Assembly: GCA_965248735.1 (NCBI GenBank)
Contig: OZ252146.1
Span: 930,001 to 994,000 of the forward strand
DNA length: 64,000 nt
DNA from: Aldehydirespirator sp965248735
Lineage (GTDB): Bacteria > Actinomycetota > Acidimicrobiia > Acidimicrobiales > Aldehydirespiratoraceae
Reading direction: 5' to 3'
Shown: positions 16,514-25,935 of the stretch, piece by piece
How the letters are laid out: every line of letters begins with the position of its first letter
Position numbering within the stretch: position 1 is the stretch's first letter
Translations under genes and position numbers: made by a program
The notes under the pieces: model-generated
Database searches by the model: none
The model's input: the letters and a program-made list of their open reading frames with translations, nothing else
Told to the model about the DNA's origin: nothing

Positions 16514-16978
16514 GTGATCGTCCGCCTGGTCGTCAACGAGTCCCAAACGACAGTTGACACTGCCCCGGCTACCAGGCTCCTGGATGTACTGCGCGACCAC
16601 TTGGGGCTCATCGGCACCAAGGAGGCGTGCGGCCGGGGCGACTGCGGAGCGTGCACCGTGCTGGTGGGCGACCGGGCCGTGCCGTCGTGCCTGGTGCTGG
16701 CAGCCCGGGTGGACGAGCCGGTGCGAACGGTTGAGGGCATAGCCGCCGACGCCGCCCGCCTGCGGCAGGCTTTCGCCGACCGGGGCGGGCTCCAGTGCGG
16801 CTACTGCACGCCAGGGCTGGTGGTGCGAGCCTACCAGCTCATCGCCACCGGCGAGTGCGGCGGGTCCGACCGCGACGCCATCCGGCGGGCGCTGGCCGGG
16901 AACTTCTGCCGCTGCACCGGCTACAGCGGAATCGTCGAGGCGGTGGCCGATGCCAACGCCGACACGATGCCAACATGA
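16514..16978 (+). CDS. Molybdenum hydroxylase small subunit, 2x[2Fe-2S]
   Basis: 154 residues with the two cluster motifs of XDH/CO-dehydrogenase small subunits: the ferredoxin-type CGRGDCGACTVL with a later Cys in PSCLV, and the C-terminal CGYCTPG plus CRCTGY. It relays electrons from the molybdenum centre to FAD. The start is a GTG at 16514. Its 3' end is adjacent to, or just overlaps, the next gene, which encodes the large and FAD-binding subunits as one chain. Xanthine-dehydrogenase-like rather than CO-dehydrogenase, judged by the partner's active-site motif. Confidence 0.93.
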   Translation: MIVRLVVNESQTTVDTAPATRLLDVLRDHLGLIGTKEACGRGDCGACTVLVGDRAVPSCLVLAARVDEPVRTVEGIAADAARLRQAFADRGGLQCGYCTPGLVVRAYQLIATGECGGSDRDAIRRALAGNFCRCTGYSGIVEAVADANADTMPT

Positions 16979-16991
16979 CGGGGGGCGGTCC

Positions 16992-19900
16992 TTGACGGTT
17001 CTCGGCCAGCGGGTCCGGCCCAACCAATGGGACGAGCGGACCTCGGGGACGGCCGTCTACACGACCGACGTGAAGCTCCCCGGGATGCTCGAGGCCCGGA
17101 TCCTGCGCAGCCCCCACCCCCACGCCGAGGTCCGCAGCATCGACACCTCCCGGGCCGCGGCCCACCGCGGCGTGGCCGCGGTGATCACCGCCGACGACCT
17201 GCCCGACCGCACCTATCTGCACCTCGGGGAGCCGTTCCGGGACCGTGGCGCGCTGGCACGGGGGCGCGTCCGCTTCGTCGGCGAGGAGGTGGCCGCGGTG
17301 GCGGCCCACACCCGGACCGACGCCGACGCCGCGCTCGGCCTGATCGAAGTCGACTACCGGCCCCGGGACAGTGTGCTCACTGCCCACGCAGCCCGGCTGG
17401 CCGAGGCGGCCACAGTCCACGACGAGGCCGCGGGCAACCTGGCCCTGCAGACGGTGCGGGCCTACGGCGACCCCGCCACCGCCCGAGCCGCAGCCGACAC
17501 CATCGTCAGCGGCACCTACGTCTATGCGCCCGCGGCTCACGTCTGCATGGAGCCGCACTCGGTGGTGGCTCGCTGGGATCCGGCCCGCCAGTGGCTCGAC
17601 CTGTGGGTCTCCACGCAGGCGCCCTACTTCGTGCGCAAGGAGGTCGCCCACATGCTCGACCTGCGCCCCGAGCAGATCCGCACCCATCCGGTGGCGGTGG
17701 GCGGCGGCTTCGGCGCCAAGGCCAAGGCCGGCTGCCACGAGGTGCTCGCAGCCGCGCTGGCCATAAAGGCCGAGCGCCCTGTTCGACTGGTGCTCGACCG
17801 CGACGAGGAGTTCGCGGCGACTGCCGTGCGCCACGCCTTCTGCGTCGACCTCGCCACCGGCGCCCGGCGGGACGGCACGCTCACCCACCGCGACGGCTAC
17901 GTGACGGTGGATAACGGCGCCTACAACCACGCCGGCCCGTCGGTGGCGGTCTACGCCACCATGCTGGCCGCGGGACCGTACCGTCTCCGCGGCTGTGAGA
18001 CGGACGTGTCGCTCGTCTACACCAACAAGCAGCCCGGAGCGTCGTTCCGGGGCTACGGCAACCCGCAGATGACCTTCGCGATGGAGTCGCAGATCGACGA
18101 GCTGGCCGACAAGCTGGGCCTCGACCCCATCGAGCTGCGCCTGCGCAACGCTCCGAGCAGCGGCGACGTGACCCTCACTGGCTGGCGTCTCGGCTCGGCC
18201 CGCCTGACCGAGTGCCTACAGCGGGCCCGCGACGAGATCGGATGGGACACCAAGCGGGCGTTGGGCGGCAACGGGCGGGGAGTAGGCGTCGCTGCCGCTG
18301 TGCACGTGTCGGGAGCCAACGCCTTCGAGTACTCCGAGCTGAGCGAGGCCGCGGTGGAGGTCCATGACGACGGCACTGTCCGGGTGTGCTTCGCCGGCGC
18401 AGACGCCGGCACCGGCCAAGCGGCGTTGCTGCGCCAGATCGCGGCCGACGAGCTGGGCGTCACGTTCGACGACGTGGCGGTGACCATGATGGACAGCCAC
18501 GACGCGCCCCAGGACCTGGGGGCGCGGTCGTCGCGGGGAACGATGTGGAGCGGCCATGCCACCGCCGACGCGGCCCGAAATGCAGCCCAGGCCCTGAAGG
18601 GCGCGGCCGCGGCCAAGTTCGGAACCGACCCCGACAGAGTACAGCTGATCGAGGGCGCGGCCCACTGCGGTGCCGACGCCGTGCCGATAGGCGACCTAGT
18701 GGCTCTCACCGAGAGTTCGACCGACGGGTGCCTGCGAGTGGAGGGCAGCTACCTGACCGACGTCGTCAAGATGGACAAGGAGCACGGCCAAGGCCATTTC
18801 TCGCCCGCGTACTCCTATTGCGTGCAGGCTGTGGAGGTTGAGGTCGACTACACCACCGGCCAGGTCAGGGTCCTCGACGCGGTCACGGTGCACGACTCGG
18901 GCGCCGCGCTGAATCCCGCCGCCGCGGAGGGCCAGGCGGTCGGCGCCATGGCCATGGGACTCGGCGCGGCCCTCAGCGAGGAGTTGGTCTACGAGCAGGG
19001 CCGCCTGGTGAACCCCAGCCTGCTGGACTACCGGGCGCCCCGAGCCGCGGACCTGCCTGTAATCCGGGCCGTCCTGCTCGACGGGCACGACCCGGCCGGA
19101 CCCTACGGAGCCAAGGGCATCGGCGAGATAGGCGTGGTACCCGCTCCGGCCGCGGTAGCCAACGCGGTGGCCCACGCCACCGGCCTGCGCATCCGCGAAG
19201 TGCCCATCACTCCCGAGAAGCTCCTGCCGCTCCTGAATCCTGATTCGTCGACGGCTCAGATCACCCGCCATCGGCCGCTGAACTCGGCCTTCTCGTTGCA
19301 TCGGATGTGGACCGACCTGATCCGCGAGCTGTACAACCGCGGCCTCTTCCGGTTCCTGCACCGGGCCAGCACCCGTCGGGCCCGACGGCGCGGCCGCAGC
19401 CTTCTGGGGCCGCCTTCACTCGGCGTGCAGGCCCTCGAACGACCCGGCACCGTGCCCCGCGCCCTCGAGGTGTCGGCGTCGGGGGCGGGGAGCGCCGACT
19501 ACATCGCGGGAGGCACCGACCTGCTCGTCGCCCAGCAGCAGGGGCTGAGATCGCCGGTGCGCCTCATCGACACCACCTCGATCCGCGAGCTGCGCCAGCT
19601 GGAGGAGACCCCGGAGGGCGATCTGCGGATCGGCGCCGCGGTCACCCTGGAGGATCTGCGGCGCTGGATGTCGGGGCCGGGCGCCAAGCCGGGCGACGCG
19701 ATGTTGGCCGACCTGCTGGAAGAGCTCGCCACCCACCAGATCCGGGAGCTGGCCACCGCCGGCGGCAACCTGCTGCAGGAGAAGCGCTGCGGCTTCTACC
19801 GAAACGGCTTCGACTGCTACAAGCGGGGCGGCTGGACCCGCCCGTGCTATGCGGTGCTGGGCGACCACCGGTTCCATCACGCGGTGATCGGCGGCCACCG

Positions 19901-20429
19901 CTGCCAGGCTGTCACCCCGTCGGACCTCGCCACCGGACTGCTGGCCCTCGACGCGGTCGCCCACAGCGTGCCGCCGGGGTCCAAACCGCCCCGGCGCCGG
20001 GCGATTGACGAGCTCTACGCGGGGCCGGGCGAGCCCGACCTGGACTCCGGAGAGCTGCTCACCGTGCTGGAGGTGCCCGCCGCGGCCCGGGCCCGTCGTG
20101 CGGCGTTCGAGAAGTTGAAGCTCTACGCCGGGGACTTCGCGGTGTGCTCGGCCGCGGTGTCGCTGGAGCTCGACACCGACGGTGTCACCATCGTCGACGC
20201 CCGAGTCTCGCTCGGCGCGGTGGCCCCCAAGCCGTACCGGGCCAAGCGCAGCGAGAAGCGGCTGATCGGCGCCAGCCTTCACGACAGCGAAGCCTTGAGA
20301 GAAGCGTCATGGGCGTGGGCCACCGACACCCACCCGCTGCTCGGCAACGTATGGAAGGTCCAGGCCACCTGCGGCCTCCTGCATCGAGCCCTCAATCGCC
20401 TCATCGCCCACGACGACAGTCCTGCTTAG
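16992..20429 (+). CDS. Molybdenum hydroxylase, fused large (Mo) and FAD-binding subunits
   Basis: About 1145 residues. Residues 1-760 are a molybdopterin-binding subunit: TSGTAVYTTDVKLPGMLEA at the start, the substrate-channel region VGGGFGAKAK, PGASFRGYGNPQMTFA, and the catalytic Glu segment GAKGIGEIGVVPA. After a basic linker, residues 820-1145 are an FAD subunit: IAGGTDLLVAQQQ, the GGNLLQEKRCGFYRNGFDC segment, and DLATGLLALDA. The FRGYG motif is that of xanthine dehydrogenase-like enzymes, not the AYxCSFR of CO dehydrogenase. Normally these are separate genes in bacteria. A TTG at 16992 after a G-rich element seems the best start; ATG at 16950 would overlap the small-subunit gene. The nucleoside-type importer upstream fits a purine substrate, but this is inferred. 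Confidence 0.88.
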   Translation: MTVLGQRVRPNQWDERTSGTAVYTTDVKLPGMLEARILRSPHPHAEVRSIDTSRAAAHRGVAAVITADDLPDRTYLHLGEPFRDRGALARGRVRFVGEEVAAVAAHTRTDADAALGLIEVDYRPRDSVLTAHAARLAEAATVHDEAAGNLALQTVRAYGDPATARAAADTIVSGTYVYAPAAHVCMEPHSVVARWDPARQWLDLWVSTQAPYFVRKEVAHMLDLRPEQIRTHPVAVGGGFGAKAKAGCHEVLAAALAIKAERPVRLVLDRDEEFAATAVRHAFCVDLATGARRDGTLTHRDGYVTVDNGAYNHAGPSVAVYATMLAAGPYRLRGCETDVSLVYTNKQPGASFRGYGNPQMTFAMESQIDELADKLGLDPIELRLRNAPSSGDVTLTGWRLGSARLTECLQRARDEIGWDTKRALGGNGRGVGVAAAVHVSGANAFEYSELSEAAVEVHDDGTVRVCFAGADAGTGQAALLRQIAADELGVTFDDVAVTMMDSHDAPQDLGARSSRGTMWSGHATADAARNAAQALKGAAAAKFGTDPDRVQLIEGAAHCGADAVPIGDLVALTESSTDGCLRVEGSYLTDVVKMDKEHGQGHFSPAYSYCVQAVEVEVDYTTGQVRVLDAVTVHDSGAALNPAAAEGQAVGAMAMGLGAALSEELVYEQGRLVNPSLLDYRAPRAADLPVIRAVLLDGHDPAGPYGAKGIGEIGVVPAPAAVANAVAHATGLRIREVPITPEKLLPLLNPDSSTAQITRHRPLNSAFSLHRMWTDLIRELYNRGLFRFLHRASTRRARRRGRSLLGPPSLGVQALERPGTVPRALEVSASGAGSADYIAGGTDLLVAQQQGLRSPVRLIDTTSIRELRQLEETPEGDLRIGAAVTLEDLRRWMSGPGAKPGDAMLADLLEELATHQIRELATAGGNLLQEKRCGFYRNGFDCYKRGGWTRPCYAVLGDHRFHHAVIGGHRCQAVTPSDLATGLLALDAVAHSVPPGSKPPRRRAIDELYAGPGEPDLDSGELLTVLEVPAAARARRAAFEKLKLYAGDFAVCSAAVSLELDTDGVTIVDARVSLGAVAPKPYRAKRSEKRLIGASLHDSEALREASWAWATDTHPLLGNVWKVQATCGLLHRALNRLIAHDDSPA

Positions 20430-20456
20430 CCCCTAGCCACCGCTCTGACGCTGTGC

Positions 20457-22004
20457 TTAGCGGTCGCAGGCGGCTTGTTCGGCTAGCAGGAACTTGCGGA
20501 TCTTGCCGACGCTGGTGCGGGGCAGCTCATCGATCAGGGTGATGCTGGCGGGGCGCTTGGCCTTGGCCAGGCGCTGCGCGCACCAGGCATTCAACTCGTC
20601 GAGCGAAGGCGGGGCTGACGGGTGGGCGGCAACCACGAACGCCACCGGCACCTCGTCGCGGATGTGGTCCGAGCGGCCCACGACCGCGGCCTCCAGCACC
20701 GCGGGGTGCTCGGCCAGCGTGGACTCAACCTCGACGATCGAGACGTTCTCGCCGGAGACCTTGAGCACATCGGAGCGGCGGCCGTCGAAGTAGTGGCGCC
20801 CAGTGCCGTCGCGAATCGCCCGGTCACCGGTACAGAACCAGCCGTCGCGGAAGCTGGCTGCGGTGATGTCGGGCGCGTCGAGATAGCCGGCGAACAGGGC
20901 GATGCCGGGCTCGCCGCCCACGACCACCTGTCCCACGGCCCCGGGTTCGACCGACGCTCCGGCCGAGTCCTGCACATCCACCGAGCAGCCCGGCGAGACC
21001 CGTCCCATCGAGGCGTGGTGGGGGTCGGCCGCCTCGTCGGTCAGCACCGCGGGGATGGTCTCGGTCATGCCGTAAAGCTGGCGGGGACGGCAGTCGAACC
21101 ACTGCGCAACCGTCTCGTACTGGTCGGCGGCGATGTTCTGTGCGTACCAGCAGTGGCGCAGGCGCACACCGTCGGCGGGGGCGCCGCGGGCCAGGATCAT
21201 GCGGATCGGCGCGGCGAACAGACTGGCGCAGGTGGCTGAGTGGCGGGCCGCGGCCGGAAGGAACCCCGACGCAGAGAAGGCCGGCATCAGAGCCACGCTC
21301 GCCCCGGTCCAGATGGCCGATGCGAACGAGTAGTACTGCGCGTTGGCATGGAACAGAGGCAGCACCACCAGCTGGCGGTCCTCGGGGGCCAGCCCGGCCG
21401 CCTCCGCCATGACCTTGCCCGCGAAGGCGTAGTTGGCCTGGGTAACCTCCACCCCCTTCGGCCGCCCGGTGGTGCCGGAGGTGAACATCACCGCAGCCCG
21501 GTCGTGCAGCTCCGGCGCGGGCCGCTCGGAAGCGGCCAGGGGCTCAGCGTGGAACGGGGCCAGCGCGGTGTCGGCCTCGGCGATCTCGATCACGGTCAAG
21601 TCAGGGCGTCCCGCCTCCGCGGCCGCGGCCCGGTAGGTGTCGGCCCGGGCGCCGGCGCACAGGCCGACGGTGGGGCGGGTGCGCTCGATGTGGCTGGCCA
21701 GCTCGGGAGAGCGCCCCATCGGATCCGACGGCACGATCCACGCGCCCAAGCGCGCGGCAGCCAGCCATACCGCGATGAATGTCGGGGAGTTGGTGAGGGC
21801 GAGATGCACGGCCGCGCCCGGCTCTGCTCCCAGCGCGACGAGCGTCCCCGCCACCCGGTCGACCGCCCCGTCGAAGTCTCCGTAACACCACCGGGCGACA
21901 TCGCCAGAGGGCGTCTCGAAGACCAGGAACGTCTCTTCGGCCCGGCGAGCCACGGCTCGGTCCCACACCGAGGCGAACGAGACAGGTTCAGCCCAGTCGC
22001 TCAT
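20457..22004 (-). CDS. AMP-forming acyl-CoA synthetase
   Basis: A 515-residue member of the ANL superfamily: phosphate-binding loop FTSGTTGRPKG, LYGMTETIP, the hinge region GWFCTGDRAIRDGTGRHYFDGR, and the C-terminal catalytic lysine in PRTSVGKIRKF. It would activate a carboxylic acid as the acyl adenylate and then the CoA thioester. Overall it resembles crotonobetaine/carnitine-CoA ligases most, but substrate prediction from memory is weak. A GTG lies directly before the ATG at 22004. It is the last gene of a minus-strand run with hyuB- and hyuA-like genes, separated by 121 bases that contain a direct repeat. Confidence 0.88.
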   Translation of the reverse strand: MSDWAEPVSFASVWDRAVARRAEETFLVFETPSGDVARWCYGDFDGAVDRVAGTLVALGAEPGAAVHLALTNSPTFIAVWLAAARLGAWIVPSDPMGRSPELASHIERTRPTVGLCAGARADTYRAAAAEAGRPDLTVIEIAEADTALAPFHAEPLAASERPAPELHDRAAVMFTSGTTGRPKGVEVTQANYAFAGKVMAEAAGLAPEDRQLVVLPLFHANAQYYSFASAIWTGASVALMPAFSASGFLPAAARHSATCASLFAAPIRMILARGAPADGVRLRHCWYAQNIAADQYETVAQWFDCRPRQLYGMTETIPAVLTDEAADPHHASMGRVSPGCSVDVQDSAGASVEPGAVGQVVVGGEPGIALFAGYLDAPDITAASFRDGWFCTGDRAIRDGTGRHYFDGRRSDVLKVSGENVSIVEVESTLAEHPAVLEAAVVGRSDHIRDEVPVAFVVAAHPSAPPSLDELNAWCAQRLAKAKRPASITLIDELPRTSVGKIRKFLLAEQAACDR

Positions 22005-22017
22005 CACCCGTCAACCT

Positions 22018-22125
22018 TCTGTGTGCAGAAACCCGGCCATAGCGACCAACAAGCGCGAACAGAACCACGAGGAAGGGCTCTGTGTGCAGAAACCCGGCCA
22101 TAGCGACCAATAGGCGCAAACAGAA
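22018..22125. repeat. 47-bp direct repeat, spacing 61 bp
   Basis: Two near-identical copies start at 22018 and 22079 (core GTGTGCAGAAACCCGGCCAT, continuing TAGCGACCAA), with only a few differences. They fill the gap between the acyl-CoA synthetase gene and the hydantoinase B gene. No function is evident; they look like a recent local duplication. Confidence 0.75.
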
Positions 22126-23745
22126 TCAGGCCAGGGAGGCGTCCGGCGCCGGCTCGCCGTATCCGCCCCCTCCGGGCAGCTCCAGGCGCACGCTGTCTCC
22201 GGGCTGGAGCGTGATGCGGGCCTGGGTGGTGACCGGCTCTCCGTTCACCTGGAACGACCCGGACGCGCCAGGCTCGCCCCCGAAGATGCCCTGGGGCGGC
22301 TCGGTGAGGCGGCTGGTCACCGCGTTGAGCTGCCAGGGCCGGGCCGTGTCCACCTCGAACTCGATCACCTGGCCCAGGCCGCCGGGCTGCGCGCCCGCGC
22401 CGCCCGAGTCGGGCCGAAGCGCCTTGCGCAGGAATCGCACCGGCGCGGAGGCCTCGACCACCTCGATGGGAACCGCCGACACCCCGGTGGGGTACGAGCA
22501 GGCATCGAGTCCGGGCTTGGTGGCCCGGGCGCCCACGCCGCCCGCGTAGGTGAACATGGCCGTGATGAAGGGAGTCCCGTCTTCGTGGTGGCCGTTCACC
22601 TGCATCGTCCACACCGCGCCGGCACCCTCGGCCATGGCGCCGGCGGGACTTATCTGGGCCAGGGCCTTGAGCAGCGCGTTGGGCAGGAACATGCCCACCA
22701 CATGACGGGCCGTGCCCGGCTGCGGGGACACGGCGTGCACCACCGACCCCTCCGGGGCCCGCATCTTGATGGGCGCCAGGCTGCCGTGGTTGTTGGGGAT
22801 GTCGGGGTTCAGCACCGAGCGCACCGTGAAGGTGGTGTAGGCGTGGGTGTAGTTGCGGACCACGTTGATGCCCCACGGGCTGGCGTCGCTGGACCCCTCG
22901 TAGTCGACGGTTATCTCGCCGGCGGCGGGATCCACCGTCATAGAGCAGACGATGTCGACTCGACTGCCGTCGGCCAGGTCCAGCACGGCCGATGCGTGGT
23001 AGGTGCCGGCGTCGAGTTCGGAGATGGTGGCCCGGGTGGCCGCCTCGGACCGCGCGATGATCACGTCGGCCAGATCCTCGATGTCGTCGAGTCCGTGGGC
23101 GTCGCACAGCGTGGCCAGCCGCTGGGCCCCGACCTCGCCCGAGGCCATCTGGGCGTGGAGGTCGCCGGCCATGTGGTCGGGCTGGCGGACGTTGGAGAGG
23201 ATGAACTTCCAGACGTCGGGATTGCGCTCTGAGCCCCCGGCGCCGTCGCCTTGCATCAGCTTGCAGATCGGGATCCACAAGCCCTCCTCGAAGCAGTCTC
23301 TCCCGCCGGCGCCGATGCCGTAGCCGCCAACGTCGGTGTGGTGGATGGTGGACCCGAACAGGGCGACCAGCCGGGGCTCGCCGCCGTCGGCGGGCGTGCG
23401 CCAGGCCGGCACGAGAACGGTCACGTCGAGGAGTTGGCCCGCCGTCTTGTAGGGGTCGTTGGTGATGAGCACGTCGCCGGGCACCAGTGAATCAATCGGG
23501 TACTCCTCGAGCATTGCGGCCGCGCCCAGGGCCAGGCTGTTGATGTGGCCGGGCGTGCCGGTGACGGCCTGGGCCACCATCCGGCACCGGCGGTCGAACA
23601 CCGCGTTGGCCAGGTCGCCGGCCTCGCGCACGATGGGGCTGAAGGCGGCCCGCTGTAGGGCCCGAGCCTGCTCGTTCACCGTGGAGATCAGCGACTGCCA
23701 CAAGATCTCGAGTTCCACGGGATCGAAGTCGCGAGAAGCGCTCAT
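22126..23745 (-). CDS. Hydantoinase/oxoprolinase subunit B (HyuB family)
   Basis: 539 residues with HyuB landmarks: an N-terminal DFDPVELEILWQSLISTVNEQ, the SPIVREAGDLANAVFD segment, GHINSLALG, VLITNDPYKTAGQLLDVTV, and a C-terminal GGGYGEP. It is the partner of the HyuA-like ATPase encoded just downstream in sequence, upstream in transcription. The pair performs ATP-dependent ring opening (5-oxoproline, N-methylhydantoin) or carboxylation (acetone or acetophenone type); the sequence alone does not say which. The ATG at 23745 lies in a 47-bp tandem repeat that also covers the ribosome-binding region. Confidence 0.9.
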   Translation of the reverse strand: MSASRDFDPVELEILWQSLISTVNEQARALQRAAFSPIVREAGDLANAVFDRRCRMVAQAVTGTPGHINSLALGAAAMLEEYPIDSLVPGDVLITNDPYKTAGQLLDVTVLVPAWRTPADGGEPRLVALFGSTIHHTDVGGYGIGAGGRDCFEEGLWIPICKLMQGDGAGGSERNPDVWKFILSNVRQPDHMAGDLHAQMASGEVGAQRLATLCDAHGLDDIEDLADVIIARSEAATRATISELDAGTYHASAVLDLADGSRVDIVCSMTVDPAAGEITVDYEGSSDASPWGINVVRNYTHAYTTFTVRSVLNPDIPNNHGSLAPIKMRAPEGSVVHAVSPQPGTARHVVGMFLPNALLKALAQISPAGAMAEGAGAVWTMQVNGHHEDGTPFITAMFTYAGGVGARATKPGLDACSYPTGVSAVPIEVVEASAPVRFLRKALRPDSGGAGAQPGGLGQVIEFEVDTARPWQLNAVTSRLTEPPQGIFGGEPGASGSFQVNGEPVTTQARITLQPGDSVRLELPGGGGYGEPAPDASLA

Positions 23746-23830
23746 GACCACATCCTCTCCTCCACCGGATCGAAGTTGCGAGAAGCGCCCACGACCGCAT
23801 CGTCTCCTCCACCGGATCGAAGTTGCGGGT
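23721..23830. repeat. 47-bp tandem repeat covering the hyuB start
   Basis: Copies of a 47-bp unit begin at 23721, 23768 and (partial) 23815; each begins GATCGAAGT and the first two continue TGCGAGAAGCGC-like and then CATC-TCTCCTCCACCG. The first copy encodes the first residues and the ribosome site of hyuB, so the other copies are extra, slightly diverged gene starts without a good ATG. Consistent with replication slippage. Confidence 0.8.
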
Positions 23831-23839
23831 GGGTCGCAG

Positions 23840-25924
23840 TCACGGCCGGCTCCTCGTGGCTACCAGGCTCCCGTCGGTTGCCACCTCGGCCCTCCAGCCC
23901 GGCCGGATCACCGTGGTGGTCTCGCGCTCCTCCACGATGGCCGGGCCCGCGAACGCTGCTCCCACGCCTAGATCCTGCCGCCGGTACACGGGCACATCAA
24001 CAGCGGCCGAGCCCCGCTCGAACACGACCGGCCGCCGCGACACCGGCGGCGCGGCCCCCACGGCCCCGGTCGCGCCCGTGTCCGGGCGCACCTGCGCCTT
24101 CTCGGCGTAGGCCGACAGCCGCCAGGTGACCGCCTCGATAGCCACGTCGGGGATAGTCATGCCGTAGATGCGCCGGTACTCCGACTCGAAGGCGGACCGC
24201 ACCTCGGCCCCGGTTGCGGGCCATGACTCGCCGGAGCCGAGCCACACCGTGATCTCGTTGCCCTGTCCCGAGTACCGGGCGTCAAGCCCGTAGCGGAAGT
24301 GCACGTCGCCGGCTGGCACCCCGGCCGCGGACAGCACCCTGCGACCCTCGCCCCGCAGCTCGTCGAGCAACCCGTCCCGCTCGGTGGCGTCCACGCTGTC
24401 GAGCAGCCGGGGCATGGAGCGGGCCAGGTCGATCCGCACCGGCGACACGAGAGTCCCGAACGCGGAGAGCACGCTGGCGTTGACCGGGAAGATCACCCTG
24501 TCGCTCTCGAGGAGGTCGGCCACACCGCAGGCGTGCACCGGCCCCGCGCCGCCGAAGGCCAGGACGGTGACTCCGCGGAGGTCCACGCCCTGCTCCACCC
24601 CGTGCATGCGGGCGGCCGCAGCCATGTTCTGGTTGACGACCTCGTGGATCCCGGCCGCGGTGTCCATCAACGACAGTCCCAGTCCCGAGGCCGGCTCCGC
24701 CGTCGCCGCGGCGGCCGCGGCTGCGTCGAGAGGCATGTCGCCCCCCAGGAAGGAATCGGGGTCGAGCAGACCCAGCACCACGTCGGCGTCAGTCACCGCG
24801 GCCGTAGTTCCGCCCAGCCCGTAGGAGGCGGGGCCCGGATCGGCGCCGGCGGACTCGGGACCCACCTTGAGCAGGCCGAACCGATCGAGGCGGGCCAGCG
24901 AGCCACCGCCCGCGCCGATCTCGACCAGGTCGACCGACGGCACCGACACCGGGAAGCCCGAGCCCTTCTTGAACCGGTAGATCCTGGCCACCTCGAACGT
25001 GTTGGTGAGCGCGGGCTCGCCGTTCTCGATCAGGCAGGCCTTGGCCGTGGTCCCGCCCATGTCGAAGCACAGCAGACGCTCAATGCCGAGCCGCTGCGCG
25101 TACCAGGTGCCGGCCAGGGCGCCCGCAGCCGGCCCCGACTCCACCAGGCGGATGGGGCCCCGGGCCGCGTCGCCGGCCGAGACCACGCCGCCGTTGGACA
25201 GCATCATCAGCATCGCGCCGCCGAAGCCCTCCGCCGACAGCCACTTCTGCAGTTCGTCGAGGTAGGGGCCGATCACGGGCATGGTGGCCGCGTTGCAGGC
25301 CGCGGTGATCATGCGCGGGTACTCGCGGATCTGCGGGGATATTTCTGCGGAGATGCACACCGGCACGCCCAACTGTCGACTCAGGTACTCGGCCACGACC
25401 TGCTCGTTGGCCGGGTTGACATAGGAGTTGAGCAGGCACACCGCCACCGACTCCACCGCGGCGTCGGCCAACCCGGTGCACAGGCGGGCCAGGTCGCCCG
25501 CAGACGGCTCAGCCAGCACGGCACCGGTAGCCGATGTGCGCTCGTCGATCTCGAAGGTGAGGTCCCGTCCGATGGGGGGATCGGGGAACTCGATCTGCAG
25601 GTCGTACATGTCGTAGCGGTGCTCGTCGCGGATCAGCAACGTGTCGCCGAAGCCGGTTGTGGTCACCAGCCCGGCCCGCCCCGTGCGGCCCTGGATCAGA
25701 GAATTGGTGATCAGCGTGGTGGCGTGCACGATGGGTGCGGTTATTTCACCGGGCGCGACCCCTGCCTTGGAGAGGAGCTGGCTGACGCCGGCCCGCACCC
25801 CCTCCAGCGGCGCCGCCGGGGTGGTGAGGGTCTTGTCCACCACCACCCGGCCCGACTCGACGTCGAGCAGCACAACGTCGGTGAAGGTCCCCCCGATGTC
25901 GACGGCCAGCCGCCAGTCGGTCAT
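23840..25924 (-). CDS. Hydantoinase/oxoprolinase subunit A (HyuA family)
   Basis: 694 residues, starting at the ATG at 25924 so that the product begins MTDWRLAVDIGGTFTDVVLL, the N-terminal ATP-binding motif of the family. A second nucleotide-binding motif, LLCFDMGGTTAKACLIENGE, and FGGAGPVHACGVADLL follow at the expected places. With HyuB it forms an ATP-dependent hydantoinase/oxoprolinase or carboxylase. A cupin protein and a VOC protein are encoded just upstream on the same strand and probably belong to the same pathway. If this were an N-methylhydantoinase it would feed sarcosine production, which would suit the C1 genes further along, but no evidence discriminates. Confidence 0.9.
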   Translation of the reverse strand: MTDWRLAVDIGGTFTDVVLLDVESGRVVVDKTLTTPAAPLEGVRAGVSQLLSKAGVAPGEITAPIVHATTLITNSLIQGRTGRAGLVTTTGFGDTLLIRDEHRYDMYDLQIEFPDPPIGRDLTFEIDERTSATGAVLAEPSAGDLARLCTGLADAAVESVAVCLLNSYVNPANEQVVAEYLSRQLGVPVCISAEISPQIREYPRMITAACNAATMPVIGPYLDELQKWLSAEGFGGAMLMMLSNGGVVSAGDAARGPIRLVESGPAAGALAGTWYAQRLGIERLLCFDMGGTTAKACLIENGEPALTNTFEVARIYRFKKGSGFPVSVPSVDLVEIGAGGGSLARLDRFGLLKVGPESAGADPGPASYGLGGTTAAVTDADVVLGLLDPDSFLGGDMPLDAAAAAAATAEPASGLGLSLMDTAAGIHEVVNQNMAAAARMHGVEQGVDLRGVTVLAFGGAGPVHACGVADLLESDRVIFPVNASVLSAFGTLVSPVRIDLARSMPRLLDSVDATERDGLLDELRGEGRRVLSAAGVPAGDVHFRYGLDARYSGQGNEITVWLGSGESWPATGAEVRSAFESEYRRIYGMTIPDVAIEAVTWRLSAYAEKAQVRPDTGATGAVGAAPPVSRRPVVFERGSAAVDVPVYRRQDLGVGAAFAGPAIVEERETTTVIRPGWRAEVATDGSLVATRSRP

Positions 25925-25935
25925 GTCAGCGGCGT

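Noticed and set aside
16514..20429. Aerobic CO dehydrogenase
   Set aside because: The active-site loop is FRGYG-type, not the AYxCSFR loop of form I CO dehydrogenase, and subunit fusion differs.
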